In this document: positions 6,787 to 13,423 of the stretch, one piece after another | Position numbering within the stretch: position 1 is the first letter of the stretch | Layout: every line of letters starts with the position of its first letter | NCBI GenBank assembly: GCA_024405255.1 | Contig: JAKSOY010000068.1 | Coordinates: forward strand, 1 to 19,121 | Direction of reading: 5' to 3' | DNA from: Kiritimatiellia bacterium | GTDB taxonomy: Bacteria; Verrucomicrobiota; Kiritimatiellia; RFP12; UBA1067 | Length of the DNA: 19,121 nt | Program-made: the position numbers and the translations under genes | Notes under the pieces: generated by a model | What the model was told of the DNA's origin: nothing | Database searches by the model: none | What the model saw: the letters and a program-made list of their open reading frames with translations, nothing else

Positions 6787-8361
6787 ATGAGGAAGATGAT
6801 GTTGGTGTGTCCGCTTGTGGCGGCGTGTGCGATGATGGCGGCGGGTGAGAATCTGCTTGTCAATCCGGGGTTTGAGGAGTCGACATGTCCGTCGAGTTCC
6901 AACGAAGGGAACTGGGGCTGGTTCAAGGACGGCGCGGTGGCGACGAAGGGCTGGAAGGGCGGCGGTAACGCGGGCCTCGCGAAGGCCGGTTCGACGACGT
7001 GGAAGAAGACGCGGACGGGCAACTGGACGGCGTACTTGCAGCGCTATCGTCCGTGGGGCGCGGGTTCGGACAGCTTTCTTGAGCAGACGGTCAAGACTAC
7101 GGCCGACGGCGTATACGAATTCTCGTGCGACCTTGCGATGCGCGAGGGGTTCGAGACGGGGTGGCTCGGCTTTTCCGTGAGCGACGGCCAGACGACGCGT
7201 GAATGCGAGGCGATTCGCTACTCGTCGACCGACTACAAGCGGGCCGTGTGGCGCGTGACGCTGAAGGGCGGCGTCGACTACACGCTGCGTCTGCACCAGT
7301 TCGACGGGCTTGAGAAGGATACGGCCGCGCTCGTTGACGATTGCTCGTTCACCTACTGCGGCGTACATGCGCTGCCGAAGGGACTCGCGACGCCGACGAT
7401 CCATGTGACGGATCTGTTCCGTCCGCATGACGATCCCGACGACCATTGGGATCTGGCGACACAGTTCGCCCTCGCGAAGATCGGCGCGATCGACCTGCGT
7501 GGCGTCATCGGCGACTATCCGTCGACGGCGGTGCGCAAGCGCGTCATCCAGCCGGACATCACGGCAGTCGCGCAGCTGAACTGGATTACGGGTCGTGGTG
7601 TGGCGATGGGCGTGGGACAGCCCGACTGGGGACAGCCGCCGCGTTCGGGTCTTGCCCTTTTGAAGCGGACGCTCGAAGAGGCGAAGGAGCCCGTGGCGCT
7701 GCATGTCATCGGTTCGTGCAAGGACGTGGCCGAGGCGGGAACGCTGTGGCCCGAGCTCTTCAAGGCGAAGGTGAAGGGTATCTACCTCAATGCGGGTTCG
7801 GCCGTCGAGACGAAGCATCTCGAATGGAATGTCAACCTCGATCCCAAGCCGTATGCGACGATGTTCAAGCTGCCGTGTCCGATCTACTGGATGCCGTGTT
7901 TCGACGTGGTCGGCAAGATGGGCGGCACGCACGGTACGTGGTGGAAGTTCCGCATGGCGCGCGCGTTCGAGCAGATGCGTCCGCCGGTGAAGAACTTCTT
8001 CAACGGCATGTTCGCGAAGCGCAACCCGTCCGACTGGCTCACCTTCCTCGATGAACCCGTCGACCAGGCGGCGCTCGACAAGACGGGCAAGCAGCTGCGC
8101 AACATGTGGTGCACGGCGGGCTTCCTGCACGCGGGCGGACTGACGGTGTGGAAGGACGGTACGATCGCGAAGCTCGGCGAGGCGCCCGAGAAGGAAGTCT
8201 TCCGTTTCGTCCCCGTGACGGTGACCTGCCGCGACGACGGCCGCACCGCGTGGCAGCCGGCGGCGCAGGCCGGGACGCGTTTCATCTTCGAAATCACAGA
8301 TGAAAAGGCCTATCCGGAAGCGATGGTGAAAGCCCTCGCCGAACTTATGTTCGCCCTTTAA
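6787..8361 (+). CDS. Exported jelly-roll + nucleoside-hydrolase-like protein
   Basis: A 524-residue protein starting at ATG 6787, with AAGGA about 9 bases upstream and a signal peptide (MRKMMLVCPLVAACAMMA). Residues about 20-190 are a jelly-roll module nearly the same as the N-terminus of the preceding giant protein (ENLLVNPGFEESTCPSSSN). From about 200 to the end is a nucleoside-hydrolase-like domain: HDDPDDHWDLATQFAL near residue 215, LHVIGSCKDVAEAG, and EWNVNLDPKPYATMF near 350. It is the intact paralogue of the truncated gene at 1-1085. The 67-bp gap to the upstream gene has no clear promoter or terminator, so the two are probably co-transcribed. The classical D-T-D-P-G start of nucleoside hydrolases is replaced by a longer stretch between the first aspartate and the DD pair. 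It may therefore act on a different ribosyl compound, or bind without cleaving. The family call is moderate; export is well supported. Confidence 0.8.
   Translation: MRKMMLVCPLVAACAMMAAGENLLVNPGFEESTCPSSSNEGNWGWFKDGAVATKGWKGGGNAGLAKAGSTTWKKTRTGNWTAYLQRYRPWGAGSDSFLEQTVKTTADGVYEFSCDLAMREGFETGWLGFSVSDGQTTRECEAIRYSSTDYKRAVWRVTLKGGVDYTLRLHQFDGLEKDTAALVDDCSFTYCGVHALPKGLATPTIHVTDLFRPHDDPDDHWDLATQFALAKIGAIDLRGVIGDYPSTAVRKRVIQPDITAVAQLNWITGRGVAMGVGQPDWGQPPRSGLALLKRTLEEAKEPVALHVIGSCKDVAEAGTLWPELFKAKVKGIYLNAGSAVETKHLEWNVNLDPKPYATMFKLPCPIYWMPCFDVVGKMGGTHGTWWKFRMARAFEQMRPPVKNFFNGMFAKRNPSDWLTFLDEPVDQAALDKTGKQLRNMWCTAGFLHAGGLTVWKDGTIAKLGEAPEKEVFRFVPVTVTCRDDGRTAWQPAAQAGTRFIFEITDEKAYPEAMVKALAELMFAL
7849..8300 (+). 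repeat. Perfect direct repeat, copy 2 (452 bp)
   Basis: Identical to 573-1024 (offset 7276), covering the C-terminal part of the hydrolase-like domain. Even third-codon positions show no change, although they vary freely on both sides. Confidence 0.95.
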
Positions 8362-8387
8362 TCCAATTCGGCCCCTCCAAATTAGAC

Positions 8388-8417
8388 TTGACGCAAGGTA
8401 GGAGGGTTGTGTACAAT
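8388..8417 (+). promoter_or_regulatory. Sigma-70-like promoter of the ribose/nucleoside genes
   Basis: TTGACG (8388-8393) and TACAAT (8412-8417) are separated by 18 bp, a near-consensus pair in the 108-bp gap before the nucleoside hydrolase. An inverted repeat, CCCTCC (8373-8378) with GGAGGG (8401-8406), brackets the -35 box and could be a protein-binding site. ACGCAA over the -35 box echoes, only weakly, the half-sites near 2291-2327. Confidence 0.55.
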
Positions 8418-8469
8418 TGGTTCGTTCACAGAAGATTTGAAAGTTAAAGGAAATGAAAGGCAAGAGGAA

Positions 8470-10080
8470 ATGAAGTCTTTGAAACTTTTTGCAGGGTTGC
8501 TCTTTTGTACGTCGCTGGCGTTTGCGGAGAAGCCGCAGCTGATCGTCGACACCGACATGTACACGGACATCGATTCGGGTGCCGTGGCGTTGGCGCATGC
8601 GTTGGCGGACAACGGCGAATGCGATCTCATCGGCGTCGTGTCGTGCACGGGCGGCGGATCGCCGGCCGCGGGCATGGTGCAGCTCATCAACACGGCCTAT
8701 GGCCGCCCGAATCTGCCGGTCGGTGCGCCGCACCGCATCTTCATCGGACCCGAGAACGACAAGACCGCGAGCAAGAGTCCGCACTATCGTCAGTTCGAGG
8801 CCGCCATCAAGGCGCGTCCCGACCTCGCGAAGTACGTTCGTAGCGATGCGGCCCCGGATGCCGTCGAAGTCTACCGCAAGCTCCTGGCGGCCGCGCCGGA
8901 TAAGAGCGTCGTCGTCTGCACGATCGGCTTCCTCACGAATACGCGCCTGCTGCTCGAGTCGGGGCCGGACGCCATCTCGCCGCTTTCCGGACGCGACCTC
9001 GTCGCGAAAAAGGTGAAGTGCCTTTGGGCGATGGCGTGCAAGTATCCGAAGGGCAAGGAATACAATTCAAGGACGGATGCGGTGTCGTCCGGCGTCACCT
9101 TCTACGGGTGGCCGACGCCGATCAATTTCCTCGACTTCGACTACGGCTACGGAATGAAGTGCGGGCTGCCGATGGCCGCACAGCCCAATTGCGAGTGGAA
9201 CCCCGTGCGCGAGGTCTACTACGAGGCGATCACGAAGAACATCTGGGGCAAGAAGAACGGCCATCCCGCGTGGGACGAAGTGACGGTGCTGTTCGCCGTC
9301 CGCGGATGGGAGAAGTACTGCCATGGCATTCGCGGACGCTTTGCGATGGTGAACAACGCGGGCGAGAACGCGTGGGAAAAGGATCCGAACGGACCGCATC
9401 TCGTCGTCCAGGAGAAGATGCCGCGCAAGGAGGTCGTCGCGATCGTCGACCAGCTGCTCGCGCAGCCGCGCAAGCAGACGGCGGGCGAGCAGCCGGACTT
9501 CTGGCGTTCCTTCGACGATGGGAATGTGCTGTGCGATGCCTCGTATGGCGTAAAGCCGCAGTTCATCGACTGCGACGGTGGCAAGGCCCTGATGGCCTAC
9601 TCGCCCGCGTGGCACCAGATTGGGTCCGTCACGTCCACGTTTACGGTCGAGTTGCGTGCGAAGGCGACAGGGGCCGCCAACAGCGTGCTCTTTACGCTGG
9701 GACGCGTCAATGCGCCGAAGGATGAAGCTCTGATGCTGGCCAGCGAGTCTGCGAATGCCGTGAAGCTGGTCGTCGTCAAGGGTACGCAGGTGAAGGGGAC
9801 GCTGACGATTCCGGTGGCGGGCGCGGGCCGTTTCCACACCTACGTGCTGCGCAGTGACAAGGGTACTGTCACGGTCACGGTCGACGGCCAGCGCGTGGCG
9901 GGGTCGGTTGCGTACAAGCACACGGCCGACACGTTGCAGCTGCTGGGCGGTTACAGCATGCAGAACGCCCTGCCTCCGTACCGGCATGGTTGCGGGACGG
10001 TCGTGAACAACAAGCTCACGATTCCCAACATGGAAAACGCGATCGACGACCTCAAGATCTACTATCGTCGCGTCAAGTGA
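8470..10080 (+). CDS. Exported nucleoside hydrolase with LamG-like C-terminus
   Basis: A 536-residue protein predicted to release ribose and a free base from ribonucleosides outside the cytoplasm. The ATG at 8470 is preceded by GAAAGG at a good distance and followed by a signal peptide (MKSLKLFAGLLFCTSLAFA, cut before EKP). The hydrolase core begins LIVDTDMYTDIDSGAVALAHAL (D27, D29, D33, D35), then ECDLIGVVSC, a TIGFLTNTRLLL segment matching the family's G-x-x-T-N-L, and EWNPVREVYYEAI. The position usually occupied by the second aspartate of the DD pair is Ser36. About residue 342 onward looks like a LamG/concanavalin-type module (TFTVELRAKATG, FHTYVLRSD, VTVTVDGQRVAG, IDDLKIYYRR). It is the first gene of a run with ribokinase 26 bp downstream. 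Function is well supported by context; exact substrate is open. Confidence 0.8.
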   Translation: MKSLKLFAGLLFCTSLAFAEKPQLIVDTDMYTDIDSGAVALAHALADNGECDLIGVVSCTGGGSPAAGMVQLINTAYGRPNLPVGAPHRIFIGPENDKTASKSPHYRQFEAAIKARPDLAKYVRSDAAPDAVEVYRKLLAAAPDKSVVVCTIGFLTNTRLLLESGPDAISPLSGRDLVAKKVKCLWAMACKYPKGKEYNSRTDAVSSGVTFYGWPTPINFLDFDYGYGMKCGLPMAAQPNCEWNPVREVYYEAITKNIWGKKNGHPAWDEVTVLFAVRGWEKYCHGIRGRFAMVNNAGENAWEKDPNGPHLVVQEKMPRKEVVAIVDQLLAQPRKQTAGEQPDFWRSFDDGNVLCDASYGVKPQFIDCDGGKALMAYSPAWHQIGSVTSTFTVELRAKATGAANSVLFTLGRVNAPKDEALMLASESANAVKLVVVKGTQVKGTLTIPVAGAGRFHTYVLRSDKGTVTVTVDGQRVAGSVAYKHTADTLQLLGGYSMQNALPPYRHGCGTVVNNKLTIPNMENAIDDLKIYYRRVK

Positions 10081-10106
10081 ATGCCAATCAAGACAGGAAG
10101 ACGGGA

Positions 10107-11045
10107 ATGAGAAAAGGAATTACCATTGTCGGCAGCTACATGGTCGGCTTGTTCATGAAGGGCGACCGCATTCCGAAGGTGGCGGAGACGCTGATCGGCA
10201 ATTCGTTCTACGAAGGCGGCGGCGGTAAGGGCTCGAACCAGGCGGTCGCGGCGGCGAAGCTGGGGGGTGAGGTCCGTTTTGTCGGTCGCATCGGGCGCGA
10301 TCGCTACGGTGACGACGCACTCAAGATGTACGCGGATGTGGGCGTGTCGTCCGAAGGCGTGCTGCGCGACGACCAGGCGCCGACGGGCGTCGGCTTCATC
10401 TTGGTCGACAAGGACGGCAACAACAGCATCATGGTGGTGCTGGGGGCGAACGATCGGCTGAGCGAAGCCGACATCGACGGGACCGTACCGCTGATGGAGA
10501 AGAGCGCGCTCGTCGGTTTCCAGCTCGAGAACCAGCGCGACATCGTGATGTACGGCATCCGTCGGGCGCATGCGGCCGGGGCGACCGTGCTGCTCGACCC
10601 GGCGCCGGCGTGTCCGCTGCCGGAGGACATCTATCCCTGCATCGACTTCATCAAGCCGAATGAAGTCGAAGCGGCCACGCTGACGGGCATTCCCGTGACC
10701 GATTTCGCGTCCGCCGAAAAGGCCGGCCAGTGGTTCCGCGCGCGGGGCGTGAAGACGGCGCTCGTGACGCTGGGCGCGCAAGGGGCGGTTGTGGTCGACG
10801 ACCAGGGCACACGTACGTTCAAGACGCCGCGTCTTCCGTCGCCGCCGGTGGATTCCACGGGTGCGGGCGACACCTTCTCGGGTGCCTTCCTCGCGAAGCT
10901 CTCGCAAGGCGTGGCGGTCGATGACGCGATCCGCTTCGCGATTGCGGCGTCGTCGCTGTCGGTGACGAAGCCGGGCGTGATCGAGTCCATTCCGGACCTT
11001 TCCGCCGTGCAGGCGCTGCTGGCGGATGCGGAGGCGTGGGCATGA
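10107..11045 (+). CDS. rbsK: Ribokinase
   Basis: A PfkB-family sugar kinase of 312 residues, normal for ribokinase. It phosphorylates ribose to ribose 5-phosphate with ATP in the cytoplasm. PfkB signature 1 is present as GGGKGSNQAVAAAKLGG (residues 38-54). Signature 2 is DSTGAGDTFSGAFLAKL (249-265), where Asp255 is the expected catalytic base. DFIKPNEVEAATLTG and ALVTLGAQGAVVV are also typical. The ATG at 10107 was chosen for the AGGA 8 bases upstream and the standard KGITIVGS start; the frame is open further upstream but overlaps the hydrolase. It lies 26 bp after the nucleoside hydrolase, and its TGA overlaps the next ATG (ATGA), so translation is probably coupled. A related PfkB sugar cannot be excluded, but the hydrolase and transporter favour ribose. 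Confidence 0.88.
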   Translation: MRKGITIVGSYMVGLFMKGDRIPKVAETLIGNSFYEGGGGKGSNQAVAAAKLGGEVRFVGRIGRDRYGDDALKMYADVGVSSEGVLRDDQAPTGVGFILVDKDGNNSIMVVLGANDRLSEADIDGTVPLMEKSALVGFQLENQRDIVMYGIRRAHAAGATVLLDPAPACPLPEDIYPCIDFIKPNEVEAATLTGIPVTDFASAEKAGQWFRARGVKTALVTLGAQGAVVVDDQGTRTFKTPRLPSPPVDSTGAGDTFSGAFLAKLSQGVAVDDAIRFAIAASSLSVTKPGVIESIPDLSAVQALLADAEAWA

Positions 11046-12145
11046 GCGTGAGCGAGATGTCGATCAAGGAACGCATGATGGCCGTCTATCGCGGCCAGCC
11101 GCCGGACCGCATGCCGGTGGCGGGCTATGCCCGCTATCTGCTGCGTGGACAGGTCGAACGTGAGGCGCGGGCGAACGGACTCGGCATCATCGACTATGTG
11201 CCGGCGATTTCGATGCTGCCGCCGCCCTGGCACATGCTGGACGGCTACCTCTCGCAGATCGACGGCGGCGATGTGACGATTTCGTATCGCTGGGAGAAGG
11301 GCAAGCAGATCGAACGCCGTGCGCTCACGATCGACGGTCAGACGCTGTGGAGCGATCTCGAGCGCGACGATGCGGGCGCGGGCAGCGAGCACATCATCAA
11401 GCACTACATCGAAAAGCCGGAGGACTACGGCATTCTCGCGAAGCTGCTGAAGAAGGTGGTGCTGGCGGACAACGGCAAGCTCTTGGCCGCGCACCAGCGC
11501 GACCTCGGCGAAGACGGCGTCGTGGTGGCGCGTCTCGACCGCAGCGCCTACCAGAAGATGCTGATCGAGCTGGCGGGTCCGGAGACGTTCTTCTGCGATC
11601 TCGCCGAAGACGACGGTACGATCGAAGAAGTGCTGATGCTGATCCAGGAACGCGAACTCGAAGCCGCCGAGCGGACGTTTGCGTCCAAGGCGGAAGTCGT
11701 GTGGCTGCCGGACAACGTGACGTGCGACATGACGCCGCCGCGCCGGTTCGCCCACTACTGCCTGCCGTACTACCAGAAGCTCATGACGTGGTCGCGCGAG
11801 ACGGGCAAGCCGCTGCTCGTGCACTTCGACGGCAAGATCAAGCGGTTGCAGGAGCACATCCGCGCCTCGGGCATCACGGCGATCGACTCGTTCTCGCTGC
11901 CGGAGATGGGCGGCGACATGACACTTGCCGAAGGGCGCGAAGCGTTTCCCGGCATCGGCCTCCTGGTCAACTTCCCCGCAACCTTCTCGTACAAGAGCGA
12001 GGCGGAGATCGTCGCGTGGACGCAGGCGTTCACCCGCGAAGCAATGACGTGCCAGCCGGCGATGCTGCAGATCAGCGAAGACCTGCCCGTGAGCGAATGG
12101 CAGAAGGTGGCCCGTGCGATGGCGCAGGGAGCCTTGACGGCCTAG
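11042..12145 (+). CDS. Uroporphyrinogen-decarboxylase-family protein, function unknown
   Basis: A 367-residue cytoplasmic TIM-barrel-type protein of the URO-D/corrinoid-methyltransferase superfamily. It has the usual start (MSIKERMMAVYRGQPPDRMPV) and a late WLPDNVTCDMTPPRRFAHYCLPYYQKL segment. GKPLLVHFDGKIKRL then corresponds to the H-x-C-G zinc-site region. His261 is kept, but the cysteine position is Asp263, so the classical zinc-dependent methyltransferase site is not present. The N-terminal R-Q-A-G-R of true haem-pathway URO-D is also absent. The ATG overlaps the ribokinase stop (ATGA), tying its synthesis to that of the kinase. URO-D-like genes of unknown role are often found beside sugar genes in this bacterial branch. 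Haem synthesis is unlikely. No reaction is proposed. Confidence 0.75.
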   Translation: MSVSEMSIKERMMAVYRGQPPDRMPVAGYARYLLRGQVEREARANGLGIIDYVPAISMLPPPWHMLDGYLSQIDGGDVTISYRWEKGKQIERRALTIDGQTLWSDLERDDAGAGSEHIIKHYIEKPEDYGILAKLLKKVVLADNGKLLAAHQRDLGEDGVVVARLDRSAYQKMLIELAGPETFFCDLAEDDGTIEEVLMLIQERELEAAERTFASKAEVVWLPDNVTCDMTPPRRFAHYCLPYYQKLMTWSRETGKPLLVHFDGKIKRLQEHIRASGITAIDSFSLPEMGGDMTLAEGREAFPGIGLLVNFPATFSYKSEAEIVAWTQAFTREAMTCQPAMLQISEDLPVSEWQKVARAMAQGALTA

Positions 12146-12162
12146 CTGTTTTTCGGTAAAAT
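12134..12162 (+). promoter_or_regulatory. Sigma-70-like promoter of the sugar transporter
   Basis: TTGACG (12134-12139) and TAAAAT (12157-12162) are separated by 17 bp. The -35 box lies inside the last codons of the URO-D-like gene. This gives the transporter expression independent of the upstream operon, besides any read-through. Confidence 0.5.
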
Positions 12163-12199
12163 CAACTGAATTCAAAACAAAAAAGAAAGAGGAAATATC

Positions 12200-13228
12200 A
12201 TGTATTTCTGTGCTGACAAGATGATCGCAGTTCTGTGCTGCGTGCTGACGATGTTCTGCTGGGGCAGCTGGGCCAACACCCAGAAGCTTGCGGGCGACAA
12301 GTGGCCCTACAAGCTCTTCTACTGGGACTATGTGCTCGGCTTGCTGCTCTTCTCCATCGTGTGGGGCTTTACGGTCGGTTCGACGGGACACAACGACTGG
12401 AGCTTCCTCGCGAACCTGAAGGCGGCGATGGCGACGAAAGAGGGATGGATGTCGCTCGGCTCGGCGTTCTTGGGCGGTGTGATCTTCAATGCGGCGAACA
12501 TCCTGCTCGTGGTGGCGATCGCAATGGTGGGTCTCGCGATGGCGATTCCGGTCGGCTGCGGCATCGCGCTCGTTCTGGGTACGACCGTGAACTATCTGAT
12601 GGAGCGTAAAGGCGACCCGATGCTGATTTTCGGCGGCGTGGCGATTCTCGCGCTCGCGATCATCTTCTCGTCCCTCGCGGGCAAGAAGCGCGAAGACGCG
12701 AAGCAGGCCGCTCCGACGGTAGACCAGAAGAAGGTTTCGATGGGCAAGGGCATGGCCGTCTTGATCGGCTGCGGCGTGCTGATGGCGTTCTTCTATGCGT
12801 TCGTCGCGCGGACGATCGACACCAACTTCACGGCAGCGGCGCCGGCGGCGGGCAAGCTCACGCCGTACACGGGCTTCTTCGCGTTCGTACTGGGTACGGT
12901 GCTCTCCACGTTCGCGTTCAATCCGTTGCCGCTCAAGAAGAAGGAAGGCGAGAAGCGCTTCTTCGCGGACGGCGGCAAGCTCCACCTCGTGGGCATTCTG
13001 GGCGGCTGCATCTGGTCGCTCGGTACGGCGATCAACTACGTGGCGGCGGGTACGGCGGGTTCGGCGATCGCGTTCGGCCTCGGCCAGGGCGCCACGATCG
13101 TCTCGGCGCTGTGGGGCATCCTCGTGTGGCGCGAGTTCAAGGGCGCGCCGAAGGCCTGCGCGCTGCTGAACGCGGCGATGTTCCTCTGCTTCCTCGCGGG
13201 TGTCGGCCTTCTCATCAAGGCCGGCTAA
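12200..13228 (+). CDS. GRP-family sugar transporter, probably ribose
   Basis: A 342-residue inner-membrane protein with about ten hydrophobic segments. It resembles the glucose/ribose porter (GRP) branch of the drug/metabolite transporter superfamily, which moves sugars with protons. The start MYFCADKMIAVLCCVLTMFC, then WGSWANTQKLAGDKWPYKLF and a YWDYVLGLLLFSIVWGFTVG stretch, closely resembles GRP sugar transporters I know from Bacteroidetes. A cytoplasmic loop of about 25 polar residues (GKKREDAKQ) follows the fifth or sixth segment. AGAGG lies 7 bases before the ATG. Its position after nucleoside hydrolase and ribokinase suggests ribose uptake, as with RusT in the Bacteroides rus locus. The sugar itself is inferred from context. 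Confidence 0.82.
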   Translation: MYFCADKMIAVLCCVLTMFCWGSWANTQKLAGDKWPYKLFYWDYVLGLLLFSIVWGFTVGSTGHNDWSFLANLKAAMATKEGWMSLGSAFLGGVIFNAANILLVVAIAMVGLAMAIPVGCGIALVLGTTVNYLMERKGDPMLIFGGVAILALAIIFSSLAGKKREDAKQAAPTVDQKKVSMGKGMAVLIGCGVLMAFFYAFVARTIDTNFTAAAPAAGKLTPYTGFFAFVLGTVLSTFAFNPLPLKKKEGEKRFFADGGKLHLVGILGGCIWSLGTAINYVAAGTAGSAIAFGLGQGATIVSALWGILVWREFKGAPKACALLNAAMFLCFLAGVGLLIKAG

Positions 13229-13251
13229 ACGGATCGACAGACTGAACGATA

Positions 13252-13313
13252 CAGGTCCGACGCCACTGGGTCTTTTGGGAATTCCCAAGGATCCGAATGG
13301 GGCGTCGGACCTG
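13252..13313. repeat. Nested palindrome, possible terminator
   Basis: A perfect 13-bp inverted repeat, CAGGTCCGACGCC (13252-13264) with GGCGTCGGACCTG (13301-13313). Its 36-base spacer holds a second perfect palindrome, TTGGGAATTCCCAA (13275-13288). It sits 24 bp after the transporter stop and would form a strong hairpin in the transcript, so it may end the operon, although no clean U-run follows. It directly abuts a 7-bp tandem tract, the same arrangement as the element at 18725-18870. Confidence 0.8.
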
Positions 13314-13317
13314 AATT

Positions 13318-13359
13318 TTCAGTGTTCAATCTTCAGTTTTCAATTTTCAGTTTTCAGTG
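13318..13359 (-). repeat. Heptad tandem repeat, six units of TTCARTN
   Basis: Six consecutive 7-bp units with no spacing change: TTCAGTG, TTCAATC, TTCAGTT, TTCAATT, TTCAGTT, TTCAGTG. Read on the - strand, the A-rich tract comes first and the palindrome follows it, the same order as in the element at 18725-18870. The 13314-13388 interval contains nothing else I can support. Confidence 0.85.
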
Positions 13360-13388
13360 ATGATTTTCTTTTTACATTTGGTACCCTC

Positions 13389-13417
13389 TTGCTCTCGCTC
13401 TTTAAATTCGTTATAAT
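13389..13417 (+). promoter_or_regulatory. Sigma-70-like promoter with apparently leaderless GTG start
   Basis: TTGCTC (13389-13394) and a perfect TATAAT (13412-13417) are separated by 17 bp. The GTG start codon follows after only 6 bases, so the predicted mRNA begins at the start codon. There is no Shine-Dalgarno sequence. Confidence 0.6.
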
Positions 13418-13423
13418 AGTCGC

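Noticed and set aside
6667..8784. A 705-codon - strand frame opposite the hydrolase-like gene, with a repeat at 69-854
   Set aside because: The apparent conservation between the two antisense frames is only the paralogy of the sense genes; the composition is that of a shadow frame.
11042..12145. True uroporphyrinogen decarboxylase (hemE)
   Set aside because: The conserved N-terminal R-Q-A-G-R is missing and the gene sits in a sugar operon.
10631..13288. An 885-codon open frame on the - strand opposite ribokinase, URO-D-like and transporter genes
   Set aside because: It is antisense to three well-supported genes, is rich in Arg, His and Glu as expected of a GC-rich shadow frame, and shows no domain.
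13318..13359. CRISPR-like array
   Set aside because: The units are 7 bp with no spacers, and no cas genes are present.
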